From Nocardia asteroides (GTDB taxonomy: Bacteria > Actinomycetota > Actinomycetes > Mycobacteriales > Mycobacteriaceae), in contig NZ_CP089214.1 in the NCBI RefSeq assembly GCF_021183625.1, positions 3,534,001 to 3,598,000 on the forward strand: DNA of 64,000 bases, in the 5' to 3' direction. The translations under genes and the position numbers were made by a program. Shown here one piece after another: positions 1 to 8,519 of the stretch. Below the pieces are notes generated by a model, which did no database searches, was not told where the DNA came from, and saw only the letters and a list, made by a program, of their open reading frames with translations. Position 1 is the first letter of the stretch. Each line of letters begins with the position of its first letter.

Positions 1-402
1 ATCGTCGTGATCGTGGCCCTCGTCGCGATCATCGCCGCACTGGCGGGCGGCGGCACGGACTCCCCGGAGACCCAGGTGCGCGCCGCGATCTCCCAGTACA
101 CGTCGGCGCTGGACCGGGGCAACCTGGCGGGGCTGCGCGAATCCACCTGCGGCGCCCTGCACGACTACTACCAGGGCATCTCGGAACAGGATTTCGCCGG
201 CGTGCACCAGCTCTCCCGGCAGTCGGGCAGCATCCCGGTGGTGGAGAAGGTGGACGCGGTGCGGGTCACCGACGCCACCGCGCTGGCCCAGGCGACCGTC
301 TTCATCCCCTCCGAACCGAACGCCAAGACCGAGCGCACCTTCGACCTGCAGCGCACCGACGCCGGTTGGAAGGTCTGCGAGCCGCCCACCGGCACGCCCT
401 GA
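1..402 (+). CDS. C-terminal part of a single-pass membrane protein (5' truncated)
   Basis: The frame is open from the first base, so the gene begins upstream of the window; a GTG at base 7 is only an internal possibility. The visible part starts inside a hydrophobic segment (VIVALVAIIAALAGGG), probably one transmembrane helix, followed by about 110 soluble residues outside or at the membrane face. The soluble part has two cysteines (in STCGALHDYY and WKVCEPPT) that could form a disulphide, and an NTF2-like pattern (AISQYTSALDRGN ... WKVCEPP) resembling small DUF4878-type or Rv0361-like membrane proteins. That resemblance is from memory and weak. Function unknown. It lies 46 bases before hadAB on the same strand. 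Confidence 0.6.
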   Translation: MVVIVALVAIIAALAGGGTDSPETQVRAAISQYTSALDRGNLAGLRESTCGALHDYYQGISEQDFAGVHQLSRQSGSIPVVEKVDAVRVTDATALAQATVFIPSEPNAKTERTFDLQRTDAGWKVCEPPTGTP

Positions 403-448
403 ACCCCGAACGGTCACCGTCCGTTCACGCCAGTAGCATTTCCGCATC

Positions 449-1510
449 ATGCGCGATCAGACGACGACGCTTTCGGGGGTTAAGGACGTGGCGCAGACAC
501 AGACGCTCACCGGGCAGCGGTTCCGGGTACGGGACCGCTACGAGGTGGGGCGCGAGAAGATCAGGGAGTTCGCCAGGGCGGTACAGAACGGGCACGGCGC
601 GCACCACCGGGAGGCGGACGCCGCGGCGCTTGGCTACGACCGGGTGCTCGCGCCGCCGACCTTCGCGTCGGTGATCGGGCTCGCGGCCACCCGCGCGCTG
701 CTCGACTCGGTGCTCACCGAGTACGACATCTCGCAGATCCTGCAGACCGACCAGGTCTTCGAGATCCACCGCCCGCTGCTCGCGGGTGACTCGATGTCCA
801 GCGAGATGCTGATCGAATCGATCCGCAACTTCGGCGACAACGACTTCGTCAATGTGCGGTTCGCGCTGCGCAACGATCGGGACGAGGTCGCGATCTCCGG
901 GACGAGCACGATCGTGGCGCGCCGGGGCGCCGAGGTGGACGCCGACCTGGTGGAGGCGGTGGAGAACATCGTCATGCACTCGCGCCCGGTGGAACAGGTC
1001 GGCACGCTGGACGAGAGCGACCTGCTGATCCCGCTCGGCGTCGGCCCCGCACCGGCGAACCCGCCGCGCCGGGAGCGGGCGCCGCGCACCGTCCCGGATT
1101 TCGCGGCACTGACCAAGGGCGACGAGCTGCCGACCCGCACCGCCCGGCTCACCCGCGGCGACCTGGCGAACTACGCGGGCGTCGCGGGCGACCCGAACCC
1201 GATCCACTTCAGCGAGCACGCGGCCAAGCTGGCCGGGCTGCCGACGGTGGTGGCGCACGGCCTGCTCACCATGGGGCTGGCCGCCGGCTACCTGACCGAC
1301 TGGCTCGGCGACCCGACCGCGATCGAGAAGTTCAGCGTGCGGTTCTCCGGGTTCGTGCCGGTGCACACGACGACGGCGAGCACGGTCGAGTTCGGCGGCC
1401 GGATCAAGTCGCTGGATCCGGAGCGGCGCAGCGCGACGGTGCTGCTCTCCGGCACCTCCGAGGGGCGCAAGCTCTTCGGGCGCGCCGTCGCGGAGGTCCG
1501 GCTCGGCTGA
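449..1510 (+). CDS. Fused HadA/HadB-type (3R)-hydroxyacyl-ACP dehydratase
   Basis: 353 residues made of two hot-dog domains. The N-terminal half (about 17-165; GQRFRVRDRYEVGREKIREF) resembles MaoC-like HadA. The C-terminal half (about 230-350) carries the hydratase-2 signature YAGVAGDPNPIHF followed by AHGLLTMGLA, with the catalytic Asp and His of the R-specific hydratase family, as in HadB. In mycobacteria HadA and HadB are separate subunits that dehydrate beta-hydroxyacyl-ACP in FAS-II elongation of meromycolic acids; here both halves are one polypeptide, as annotated in several nocardiae. ATG at 449 has no clear ribosome site; a GTG at 488 preceded by GGGGG is an alternative that removes 13 residues. 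It converges on the DUF4185 gene with no spacer. Confidence 0.85.
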   Translation: MRDQTTTLSGVKDVAQTQTLTGQRFRVRDRYEVGREKIREFARAVQNGHGAHHREADAAALGYDRVLAPPTFASVIGLAATRALLDSVLTEYDISQILQTDQVFEIHRPLLAGDSMSSEMLIESIRNFGDNDFVNVRFALRNDRDEVAISGTSTIVARRGAEVDADLVEAVENIVMHSRPVEQVGTLDESDLLIPLGVGPAPANPPRRERAPRTVPDFAALTKGDELPTRTARLTRGDLANYAGVAGDPNPIHFSEHAAKLAGLPTVVAHGLLTMGLAAGYLTDWLGDPTAIEKFSVRFSGFVPVHTTTASTVEFGGRIKSLDPERRSATVLLSGTSEGRKLFGRAVAEVRLG

Positions 1511-1519
1511 TCAGCCGAG
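1502..1519. terminator. Perfect palindrome over two convergent stop codons
   Basis: CTCGGCTGATCAGCCGAG is a perfect 18-base inverted repeat. Its centre TGATCA is formed by the TGA of hadAB (1508-1510) and the reverse-strand TGA of the DUF4185 gene (1511-1513). It could act as a bidirectional terminator, but there is no U-tract and no loop in DNA terms, so this is inference. Confidence 0.4.
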
Positions 1520-2968
1520 TTCGGCGTGCATCAGGTAGACGTTGTAGTCGCTCCAGGTGGTGATCGTGAAGTAGAGGTCACCGCCGCGCGACCACGGGTG
1601 GATGAAGCCGCCGTAGAGCTCCGGGTAGTCGAGGACGCTGACCGTCGGCGTACTCGGTGACCAGACGCCCTGCGGCGAGCTCGCCTCGCGCACGACGATG
1701 GCTGCCTTGGCGGTGTCCAGGTAGCTCACCTGCCAGACCCCGCGCTCGGCGTCGAACCGCACCGAGAGCTCCCCCGCGGGTGCCTCGACCACCGGGGACA
1801 CCGCGGCGGAGCCGCTCGTCGGAACCCACGCGCCGTCCTTCCAGTATTGGTAGGCGGTGGTGTTGAGCACCTGGTCCTTCGGCACGCGGGCCAGCCCGAC
1901 CGCGCCGAGCCTGGTGTTGGGCGTGCCGAAGAGGTAGACGTGGTCGCCCTGCGGCACCATCGCGCTCACCTGGAAATTCGAGACGCCGAAGATGTTGTCC
2001 CAGCGGGCGTGCGGGTCCTCGGTCCAGGTGCTGCCGCCGTCGTCGCTGTAGGCGATGCCGCCGTAGTTGGTGTAGAAGGTGCCGGGCGCGCTGTGCCAGG
2101 TGCGGATCGACATATAGCTCAGGAACTGCCTGGAGCCGATGGCAAAGCCCGAGGTGGGGATGGTGGTGATCTCCACATTGTCCATTTTGCGGCTGGAGAG
2201 GATCTCGGCGGCGTGGCAGCGGCCGTCGGTGACCATGCGGTCGAAGGTGACGCCGTCGCTCAGCTCCCGGTCGGTGCTGAAGGCGAGGACGTTGCTGCGC
2301 CAGTCGCCGCCCATGCCGCCCGGCGGGTGGAAGTTGTTGCCGACGGTGTCGCCGAAGGCCATGGCGATCTCGCCGGGGGCGCTCTCCCACATGATGCCGA
2401 GGTCGGTGCCCTGCACCTGCCAGCGCTTGTCGGTGCGGTTGATCGAGGAGGCGCCGGTCTGCTTGGCGACCTCGCGCACCTCGCCCACCCGCGGGGCCGC
2501 CGGGGCGGGTGCCTGCGGGGCCGGGTCGACCGGCGGCCGCACCGGTTCCGGCGGGGGCGGCGGCGGGACCGCGCCGGGCGCGGGGAGCGCGAAGTAGAAC
2601 GGCTGCGGATTCAGCAGCAGCTCCGGGATGCCGAGGCGGCGGGCGACGCTCGGCGGTGGGTCCGGCCGGTCGGTGAGGTCGGGGCACGGGTTGCGGCAGG
2701 GGTCCTCCGGCAGGACCACTTCCTCGCGGACCGGTTGCGGTGCGGGCGGTTCCGGGGGAAGCACGGTGACCACCGGGTACGGGATCGGCAACTCGAGCGT
2801 CTTCGGGACCAGCGGCTCGTGCACCGGCGGCGGGTCGGTGACGCAGGGGCCGGTGCCCGGCGCCGGGGCGGGCTCGTCGGCGGCGGCCGGGCCGCTCGCC
2901 AGCACCCCCGCGGCGCAGAGCACCGCGCCGAGCACCGCCATCGTCCGCATCCCCGCAGACCCCGTCAT
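1511..2968 (-). CDS. Secreted DUF4185 domain protein
   Basis: 485 residues. A signal peptide is clear: a charged start, a hydrophobic stretch (MAVLGAVLCAAGVLA) and an AAADE-type cleavage area near residue 31. Next comes a long proline-rich linker (about 35-160) with several cysteines, then a DUF4185 domain (about 170-485), a sialidase-like beta-propeller with blade motifs such as AFGDTVGNN, YSDDGGSTW and YLFGTPNTR. DUF4185 proteins of actinomycetes are exported and presumed to act on cell-wall or host glycans, but the substrate is not known. The ATG is supported by GAGGGGA about 9 bases upstream. The stop codon abuts the stop of hadAB. Confidence 0.85.
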   Translation of the reverse strand: MTGSAGMRTMAVLGAVLCAAGVLASGPAAADEPAPAPGTGPCVTDPPPVHEPLVPKTLELPIPYPVVTVLPPEPPAPQPVREEVVLPEDPCRNPCPDLTDRPDPPPSVARRLGIPELLLNPQPFYFALPAPGAVPPPPPPEPVRPPVDPAPQAPAPAAPRVGEVREVAKQTGASSINRTDKRWQVQGTDLGIMWESAPGEIAMAFGDTVGNNFHPPGGMGGDWRSNVLAFSTDRELSDGVTFDRMVTDGRCHAAEILSSRKMDNVEITTIPTSGFAIGSRQFLSYMSIRTWHSAPGTFYTNYGGIAYSDDGGSTWTEDPHARWDNIFGVSNFQVSAMVPQGDHVYLFGTPNTRLGAVGLARVPKDQVLNTTAYQYWKDGAWVPTSGSAAVSPVVEAPAGELSVRFDAERGVWQVSYLDTAKAAIVVREASSPQGVWSPSTPTVSVLDYPELYGGFIHPWSRGGDLYFTITTWSDYNVYLMHAELG

Positions 2969-3089
2969 CAGCGCAGTTCCCCTCGTCGGCAGACCAACCG
3001 GACCCGATCGCGTGCGACCCTACCGGCCGCACCGGCCCGGCATCCCGCGGATCCCGCGATCCGCGCCCGATCCCAGGCGGCCGTACCGC

Positions 3090-3133
3090 ACTCGGCCGAC
3101 CGGCATTCGGCCGACCGGCATTCGGCCGAACCG
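3090..3133. repeat. Three tandem copies of a 15-base unit
   Basis: Units beginning at 3089, 3104 and 3119 follow CATTCGGCCGACCGG, the first and last with one or two changes. They sit in the 166-base gap between the BTAD-FHA gene and the DUF4185 gene, 120-165 bases upstream of the DUF4185 start. Each unit holds the palindrome CGGCCG. They may be a regulatory array or simple slippage. Confidence 0.7.
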
Positions 3134-3134
3134 C

Positions 3135-4253
3135 TCAGCGGTCGGCGTGGAAGGTCAGCACCGTCGCGCCGATCCGGATGCTGTCGCCGTCCGCCAGCGG
3201 CGCGTCCTCGTCGATCGCCTCCTCGTTGATGAAGACGCCGTTCGCCGAGTTCAGGTCCTTGATCAGCAGCCCGACCCTGGTCGGGGTGATCGCGGCGTGG
3301 TAGCGGCTGGCCTTGGGGTCGTCCAGGACCAGGTCGTTGTCGGTCATCCGGCCGATCCGGATGCCGCTCGGCGGGATCAGCACGGCGCGGCCGTCGGCGA
3401 GCCGCAGCTGCCCGCTGCGCACGGTGCGCGGGGTCTCGGTGACCGTCTCGGTCATGGCAGCGGCGAGCTGGTCGGTGCGCTTGAGCTCGCTGGTGTGCAG
3501 CGGCTCCTGGCGCAGCACCCGCTGCTCCAGTTCGATCAGCGCGGGGCCCGGGTCGATGCCGAGCTCGTCGGCGAGCACGGCGCGCACCCGGCGGCAGGCG
3601 TCGAGCGCGTCGGCCTGGCGGCCGGAGAGGTAGAGCGCGGTGATGAGCTGGCCCCAGAGCGGCTCGCGCAGCGGGTGCTCGCCGGTCACCGCGACCAGCT
3701 CACCGATCACCGACGAGGCGCGGCCGCAGGCGATCTCGGCGTCGAACCGGGCCGAGGCGGCGAGCAGCCGCTCCTCCTCCATGGCTGTGGCGAAGCTGTC
3801 GGCGAACTGCAGCCCGGCCAGGTCGGCGAGCGCCCGGCCGCGCCACTCGCGCAGCGCGGCGGCGAAGTGCTGGGCGGCGCTCGCGTGATCACCAGCCTCG
3901 GCCGCCCGCGTGCCCGCCTCCCGCGCCGCCTGGAAGCGGCCGAGATCGCAGGCCTCCTCGGACACCTCGAGCCGGTACCCGGACGCCTCGGTGCGCAGCA
4001 CCCGCGCCGGGTCGATGCCGGAGTTGCGCAGCGCCTTGCGGAGATTCGAGACGAAGACCTGCAGGCTCGCGGAGTAGGAGTCCGGCGGGTCCTCGTTCCA
4101 CACCATCTCGGCGAGCGCCGACGACGAGACGGCCCGTCGCCGGTTCACCGCGAGCGCGGCAAGCAAGGCCCGTGGCTTGGGCCCGCCGAACGCCACCGGC
4201 ACACCGCCGACGAGCAGTTCGACGGACCCGAGCACGCGCACATCGAGACTCAT
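3135..4253 (-). CDS. EmbR-like transcriptional regulator (BTAD plus FHA)
   Basis: 372 residues from ATG 4253, which has GAGGG about 10 bases upstream; a TTG start at 4277 is possible but less likely. Domain order: an OmpR-type winged helix (about 1-95, LGSVELLVGGVPVAFGGPKPRALLAAL), a bacterial transcriptional activation domain of TPR type (about 100-245, ending ELGIDPGPALIELEQRVL), and a C-terminal FHA domain (about 280-372) with IRIGRMTDNDLVL, SRYHAAI and LNSANGVFINEE. This is the architecture of mycobacterial EmbR, which is controlled by a Ser/Thr kinase through its FHA domain. Here the gene follows fba by 28 bases and is probably cotranscribed with it. Targets unknown. Confidence 0.88.
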   Translation of the reverse strand: MSLDVRVLGSVELLVGGVPVAFGGPKPRALLAALAVNRRRAVSSSALAEMVWNEDPPDSYSASLQVFVSNLRKALRNSGIDPARVLRTEASGYRLEVSEEACDLGRFQAAREAGTRAAEAGDHASAAQHFAAALREWRGRALADLAGLQFADSFATAMEEERLLAASARFDAEIACGRASSVIGELVAVTGEHPLREPLWGQLITALYLSGRQADALDACRRVRAVLADELGIDPGPALIELEQRVLRQEPLHTSELKRTDQLAAAMTETVTETPRTVRSGQLRLADGRAVLIPPSGIRIGRMTDNDLVLDDPKASRYHAAITPTRVGLLIKDLNSANGVFINEEAIDEDAPLADGDSIRIGATVLTFHADR

Positions 4254-4281
4254 CTGCTCGAGCCCTCGTGGAGTCAAGGGG

Positions 4282-5316
4282 TCAGGCGCTGATCGACTTC
4301 CCCGCGGACTTCAGATCATTGCACGCCTCGACCACGCGCGCCGCCATCGAGGTCTCCGCCTTCTTCAGGTAGCCGCGCGGGTCGTAGACCTTCTTGTTGC
4401 CGACCTCGCCGTCGATCTTCAGCACGCCGTCGTAGTTGGCGAACATGTGCCCGGCCACCGGGCGGGTGAAGGCGTACTGGGTGTCGGTGTCGACGTTCAT
4501 CTTGACCACGCCGTAGTTCAGCGCCGCCTCGATCTCGGACTTGAGCGAGCCGGAGCCGCCGTGGAAGACGAAGTCGAAGGGCTGCGCGTCGGCACCGAGG
4601 CCGAGCTTGGCCGCGGCCACCTGCTGCCCCTCGGCGAGCACCTCGGGGCGCAGCTTGACGTTGCCCGGCTTGTAGACGCCGTGCACGTTGCCGAAGGTGG
4701 CGGCGAGCAGGTACTTGCCGTTCTCCCCCGCGCCGAGCGCCGCGATGGTCTTCTCGAAGTCATCGGCGGTGGTGTAGAGCTTGTCGTTGATCTCGGCCTC
4801 GACGCCGTCCTCCTCGCCGCCGACGACGCCGATCTCGACCTCGAGGATGATGTTGGCCGCGGCCGTCGCCTTCAGCAGCTCCTGCGCGATCTCCAGGTTC
4901 TCGTCGATCGGCACCGCCGAGCCGTCCCACATGTGCGACTGGAAGAGCGGGTGCTGCCCGGCGTTCACGCGCTCCTGGGAGATCGCGATCAGCGGGCGGA
5001 CGAAGCCGTCGAGCTTGTCCTTCGGGCAGTGGTCGGTGTGCAGCGCGATGGTCACGCCGTACTTCGCGGCCACCACGTGCGCGAACTCCGCCAGCGCCAC
5101 CGCGCCGGTCACCATGTCCTTGACGCCGAGGCCGGAGCCGAATTCCGCGCCGCCGGTCGAGAACTGGATGATGCCGTCGCTGCCCGCGTCCGCGAAGCCC
5201 TTGATGGCCGCGTTGATCGTCTCCGAGGACGTGCAGTTGATGGCGGGGAATGCGAAGGAGTTCGCCTTGGCCCGGCCGAGCATCTCGGCGTAGACCTCCG
5301 GAGTCGCGATAGGCAC
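4282..5316 (-). CDS. fba: Class II fructose-bisphosphate aldolase
   Basis: 344 residues from GTG 5316, which has GGAGG nine bases upstream; this start gives VPIATPEVYAEML, matching the known M. tuberculosis N-terminus and length. The enzyme cleaves fructose 1,6-bisphosphate to DHAP and glyceraldehyde 3-phosphate in glycolysis and catalyses the reverse step in gluconeogenesis, in the cytosol. Visible motifs: TDHCPKDKL with the Zn-binding His and catalytic Asp (about 95-96), EVEIGVVGGEEDG, FGNVHGVYKPGN with a second Zn His, and HGGSGS for phosphate and metal binding, then NVDTDTQYAFTRP. It is the first gene of a probable two-gene unit with the EmbR-like regulator, and is divergent from dedA. 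Confidence 0.97.
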   Translation of the reverse strand: MPIATPEVYAEMLGRAKANSFAFPAINCTSSETINAAIKGFADAGSDGIIQFSTGGAEFGSGLGVKDMVTGAVALAEFAHVVAAKYGVTIALHTDHCPKDKLDGFVRPLIAISQERVNAGQHPLFQSHMWDGSAVPIDENLEIAQELLKATAAANIILEVEIGVVGGEEDGVEAEINDKLYTTADDFEKTIAALGAGENGKYLLAATFGNVHGVYKPGNVKLRPEVLAEGQQVAAAKLGLGADAQPFDFVFHGGSGSLKSEIEAALNYGVVKMNVDTDTQYAFTRPVAGHMFANYDGVLKIDGEVGNKKVYDPRGYLKKAETSMAARVVEACNDLKSAGKSISA

Positions 5317-5555
5317 TGGTGAGACCTCCGTGTTGAGCGGCACTGGCTAGTGCGGCGAAAGAGACACATATGTCGCTCACCACCCTAGGCCAGCGCATGT
5401 TCCCGGCCCACCAGGGGAGGGCCGCCGCTGCGCGAGCGAAACTCCGGGAAACCGGTACTGTTGTCAAGGTGATTTCGCTGGTGGCTCTCGGCACGATGAG
5501 GACTCGGTACGCCGAGACGAGTTCTCGGACGCTGAGCGAGCGGATTCGCTAGCAG

Positions 5556-6251
5556 GTGTCCGGAGTGCAGCAAGTTCTCGCGGTCGGCACCTTCGATCCG
5601 CTCGTCTCCGCAGGTCCGGCCGTCGTGTGGGCGGTCGTGCTCACCTTCGTCTTCCTGGAGTGCGCGGTCCTGCTCGGGCTCTTCCTGCCCGGCGACTCCA
5701 TGCTGGTCACAGCGGGAATCGTGATGGCATCGCACGCCTCGGGCGAGGCGCACGTCTGGGCGCTCTCCGGCGGGGCCATGCTGGCCGCCATCGCGGGCAA
5801 CCAGGTCGGGTACGTGATCGGCCGGCGCACCGGGCACCACATGGTGGCGCGGAAGAACGGCCGCTACATCAATGCCAAGAATTTGCAGCGCGTCGGCGAC
5901 CTGCTCCACAAACACGGCTTCCTCGCGGTGCTCGTCGCCCGCTGGATCCCCTGGGTGCGCACGCTCTGCCCGATGGTGGCGGGCGCGGCCGGGATGGACC
6001 ACCGCAAGTACACGATCGCCAGCACCATCGGCGCCGTCATCTGGGCGCCGGTGCTGTTGCTGATCGGCTACTACGCGGGCGGGTTCCTGCAGCGGCTGCC
6101 CTGGCTCATGCCGGTGGTCATCGTCGGGCTGGTGCTCGCGCTCGTCGTCGGCACGGTCTTCGGGATCAGGCAGTATCGCCAGGAGATGGCGCGCCCGATC
6201 GAGGACTACGACCTGGACACCATGCCGATCCAGGTGATCAGGGAGCGCTAG
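5556..6251 (+). CDS. DedA/VTT family membrane protein
   Basis: 231 residues, GTG start. Five or so hydrophobic segments. Family motifs: FLECAVLLGLFLPGDSML near the N-terminus (the conserved acidic residue plus PG(D/E) re-entrant loop) and RWIPWVRTLCPMVAGAAGM (the conserved F/W-x-P-x-x-R...P...AG...M block) around 133-151. DedA proteins are inner-membrane transporters; recent work links the family to undecaprenyl-phosphate or phospholipid scrambling, but the substrate of this one is not shown. It sits next to fba, as in M. tuberculosis Rv0363c-Rv0364. Its TAG stop shares four bases (CTAG) with the stop of the convergent GH76 gene. Confidence 0.92.
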   Translation: MSGVQQVLAVGTFDPLVSAGPAVVWAVVLTFVFLECAVLLGLFLPGDSMLVTAGIVMASHASGEAHVWALSGGAMLAAIAGNQVGYVIGRRTGHHMVARKNGRYINAKNLQRVGDLLHKHGFLAVLVARWIPWVRTLCPMVAGAAGMDHRKYTIASTIGAVIWAPVLLLIGYYAGGFLQRLPWLMPVVIVGLVLALVVGTVFGIRQYRQEMARPIEDYDLDTMPIQVIRER

Positions 6252-7453
6252 AGCCCGGCGGCGGCGACCTGGTAGGCCGCCTCCATGAGCATCCAGCCGG
6301 AGAGCTGGACGGCCAGGTCGCGTTCAGGGACGGCGGAGGCGGTGACCGAGCCGCCGCTGGTGAAGCGGCCGGCGCCGACGCTGGTGCCGGGCAGTTGCGC
6401 CGGCTTGCTCCAGTCGTTGCCGAAGAGCGGCTCACCCTCGACGTCGAGCCGGTTCGCCCACGCCGCCTCGGCCGACTCCCTGACCAGCGCGGCCGCGATC
6501 CTGCGGTCCTCCTCCTGCACCGGGTCGTCGCCGGGCAGCAGCACCGCGACCACCGCGAGGTAGCGCGTCAGGATGCCGTTGAAGAGCCCGCCGTCGCCGC
6601 CACCGCCGCCGTTGATCACGTCGTTGGTGGACATGGCCCGGCGGACCGCGCCGAGCAGGTTGTGCACCCGGTCCAGGTGCCGCTGGTCGCCGGTGTGCGC
6701 GGCGAGCTCGGCGTCCAGGCCGAGGACGACGCCCTGGCAGTAGCTGAAGACCGGCCGCTCGATCTCGCCGGACGGCAGGTGGATGCCGTCCAGGATGAGC
6801 CCGGACTCCGGGTCGCGGAGGTTGGCGTCGAGCCAGTCCGACATCTCCTGCGCGCGGGCCCGGTAGCCGAGCCGGGAGAGCGCGATGGCGGCCGGGCCGT
6901 TGGCCGGGGCGTTGAAGAAGTCGGAGCCGATGCGCCAGGGCAGGCCGCCGCCGACGGCCGGGTTCCAGCCGTCGTGCAGCGCCTTCGCCAGCGCGGTGAG
7001 GGCGCGGCGGGCGGGCAGCTCCTGGGTGCGCTCGGCGCGCTCGAGCGCGATGGCGAGCCAGGCCATGTCGTCGTAGTACTTGTTGGTCCAGCCGGTGAGG
7101 TTGCGCAGCCGGTGGCTGCGGGCCAGTGCGCCGACCCGGCGGCGGCGGGCCGGGGTCGGCACCCGGTTGGCGGCGTCCACCGCGCAGTCGATGAGGTGCG
7201 CCTGCCACCAGTAGTGCCAGTTGAAGAAGGCGCGCTCGCGCCGGGTCGGCGGCCAGCCGACCACGCCGAGCGCGGTGCGCGGAAGCACCCAGACCGAGCG
7301 CAGGTGCCGGGAGAGGATCGCCGATTCGGCCATGTCCGCCCGCTCGGACCACAGCGCGGGGGTCGCCGCGCCGCTCGATTCGGACTGGGGGCGGCCGCTC
7401 CGCGAGGTCATACCCTCCATGGTGCCAGGTCGGCGCGCGGAATCGCGGCCCAT
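6248..7453 (-). CDS. Glycoside hydrolase family 76 protein
   Basis: 401 residues as drawn from ATG 7453; ATGs at 7420 or 7411 are plausible because the first residues (GRDSARRPGTMEG) do not look like the fold. It has an (alpha/alpha)6-barrel pattern with the GH76 catalytic acid pair in KYYDDMAWLAIAL (Asp128-Asp129) and FNWHYWWQAH, NGPAAIALSRLGY and FSYCQGVVLG blocks. GH76 enzymes are endo-alpha-1,6-mannanases. In actinobacteria a role on lipomannan or mannoside glycans is suspected; no signal peptide is visible, so it is probably cytosolic. It corresponds to Rv0365c by context (DedA neighbour). Confidence 0.85.
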   Translation of the reverse strand: MGRDSARRPGTMEGMTSRSGRPQSESSGAATPALWSERADMAESAILSRHLRSVWVLPRTALGVVGWPPTRRERAFFNWHYWWQAHLIDCAVDAANRVPTPARRRRVGALARSHRLRNLTGWTNKYYDDMAWLAIALERAERTQELPARRALTALAKALHDGWNPAVGGGLPWRIGSDFFNAPANGPAAIALSRLGYRARAQEMSDWLDANLRDPESGLILDGIHLPSGEIERPVFSYCQGVVLGLDAELAAHTGDQRHLDRVHNLLGAVRRAMSTNDVINGGGGGDGGLFNGILTRYLAVVAVLLPGDDPVQEEDRRIAAALVRESAEAAWANRLDVEGEPLFGNDWSKPAQLPGTSVGAGRFTSGGSVTASAVPERDLAVQLSGWMLMEAAYQVAAAGL

Positions 7454-7514
7454 CCGTGACCGTTCCAGCCGTGTCTCGCCGCGGCGCGCCGGGCGGACAT
7501 GTTTGCGGCTCTCG

Positions 7515-8189
7515 TCACCAGGCGGTGCCGAGGTCGGCGTGCTGGCGGATCCAGGAGTGCATGGCGATGCCGGCCGCGACGCCCGCGTTGATGCTCCTGG
7601 TCGAGCCGAACTGGGCGATCGAGACGGTCAGCGCGGCCGCCGCTCTGGCGGAGTCGGTGACGCCGGGGCCCTCCTGGCCGAAGAGCAGCAGGCAGTCGCG
7701 CGGCAGGGCGGCGGTCTCCAGCGGGACCGCGCCGGGAACGTTGTCCACCGCGACCACCCGCAGGCCGTTGCGCTCGGCGTAGTCCGCGAGCTCCGCGGTG
7801 CTGTCGTGGTGCTCCAGGTGCTGGTAGCGGTCGGTCACCATGGCGCCGCGGCGATTCCAGCGCCGCCTGCCGACGATGTGCACCGCGGCCGCGGCGAAGG
7901 CGTTGGCGGTGCGCACGACGGTGCCGATGTTCGCGTCGTGCCCGAAGTTCTCGATCGCCACGTGGAACGGGTGCCTGCGCGCGTCGATGTCGGCGACGAT
8001 CGCCTCCCGCCGCCAGTACCGGTACGCGTCCACCACGTTCCGCCGGTCCCCCGCCGCCAGCAGCTCCGGATCCAGCCGCGGATCCTCCGGCGGCGCAGTG
8101 CCGTACTCCGCCCGCCACGGCCCCACCCCGTGCGGATGCTCCCCCCATTCCGTGGGTCCCACCGGCTCGGGTGTCTCGGGGTCGGGCAC
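7515..8189 (-). CDS. TrmH (SpoU) family RNA 2'-O-methyltransferase
   Basis: 224 residues, GTG start. An N-terminal extension (1-70) is followed by a SPOUT knot with all three signatures: NIGTVVRTANAF (motif 1), LLLFGQEGPGVT (motif 2) and SIAQFGSTRSINAGVAAGIAM (motif 3, SAM-binding knot). Members methylate the ribose of tRNA or rRNA residues in the cytosol; the exact target cannot be read from sequence. The start lies 9 bases after the stop of the DUF4190 gene on the same strand, so they may be cotranscribed. Likely counterpart of Rv0380c. Confidence 0.92.
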   Translation of the reverse strand: MPDPETPEPVGPTEWGEHPHGVGPWRAEYGTAPPEDPRLDPELLAAGDRRNVVDAYRYWRREAIVADIDARRHPFHVAIENFGHDANIGTVVRTANAFAAAAVHIVGRRRWNRRGAMVTDRYQHLEHHDSTAELADYAERNGLRVVAVDNVPGAVPLETAALPRDCLLLFGQEGPGVTDSARAAAALTVSIAQFGSTRSINAGVAAGIAMHSWIRQHADLGTAW

Positions 8190-8198
8190 CCGGACATG

Positions 8199-8519
8199 CT
8201 AGTACGTCGAGGTGGTCGAGCTTCCCGCGACGATGGCGATGATGACGGCGACGACGATCACCAGGATGGTGAGGACCAGGATCACGGTGCCGATGATGCC
8301 GCAGATGTAGCCGGCCAGGACGGTGCTGCGGCCGCCGATGGCGCCGCCGGAGTTGTCGATCTCCTTGAGCGCCCTGCCGCCCATGACGAAGGCCACCGGG
8401 CCGAGGAACTGGCAGAGCACGAGGCCGAGTACGCCGACGATGACGATGGTGGTGGCCTGCGGGTGGTCCGGCGGCCGGAAGTAGGGCTGCTGCGGGTACC
8501 CGGGCGGGGGGTAGGTCAT
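8199..8519 (-). CDS. Small DUF4190-like membrane protein
   Basis: 106 residues from ATG 8519 (MTYPPPGYPQQPYF). The N-terminal 25 residues are Pro/Tyr/Gln-rich. Two membrane helices follow (IVIVGVLGLVLCQFLGPVAF and ICGIIGTVILVLTILVIVVAV) with the GGRALKEID connecting loop typical of DUF4190. It ends in a Ser/Thr tail (SSTTSTY). Function unknown; such proteins are common in actinomycetes. It is divergent from the sensor kinase gene that starts 91 bases away. Confidence 0.8.
   Translation of the reverse strand: MTYPPPGYPQQPYFRPPDHPQATTIVIVGVLGLVLCQFLGPVAFVMGGRALKEIDNSGGAIGGRSTVLAGYICGIIGTVILVLTILVIVVAVIIAIVAGSSTTSTY

Noticed and set aside
5370..5552. Possible 60-residue gene between fba and dedA
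   Set aside because: No ribosome site and no conserved-looking sequence; the region is better read as the divergent promoter area.
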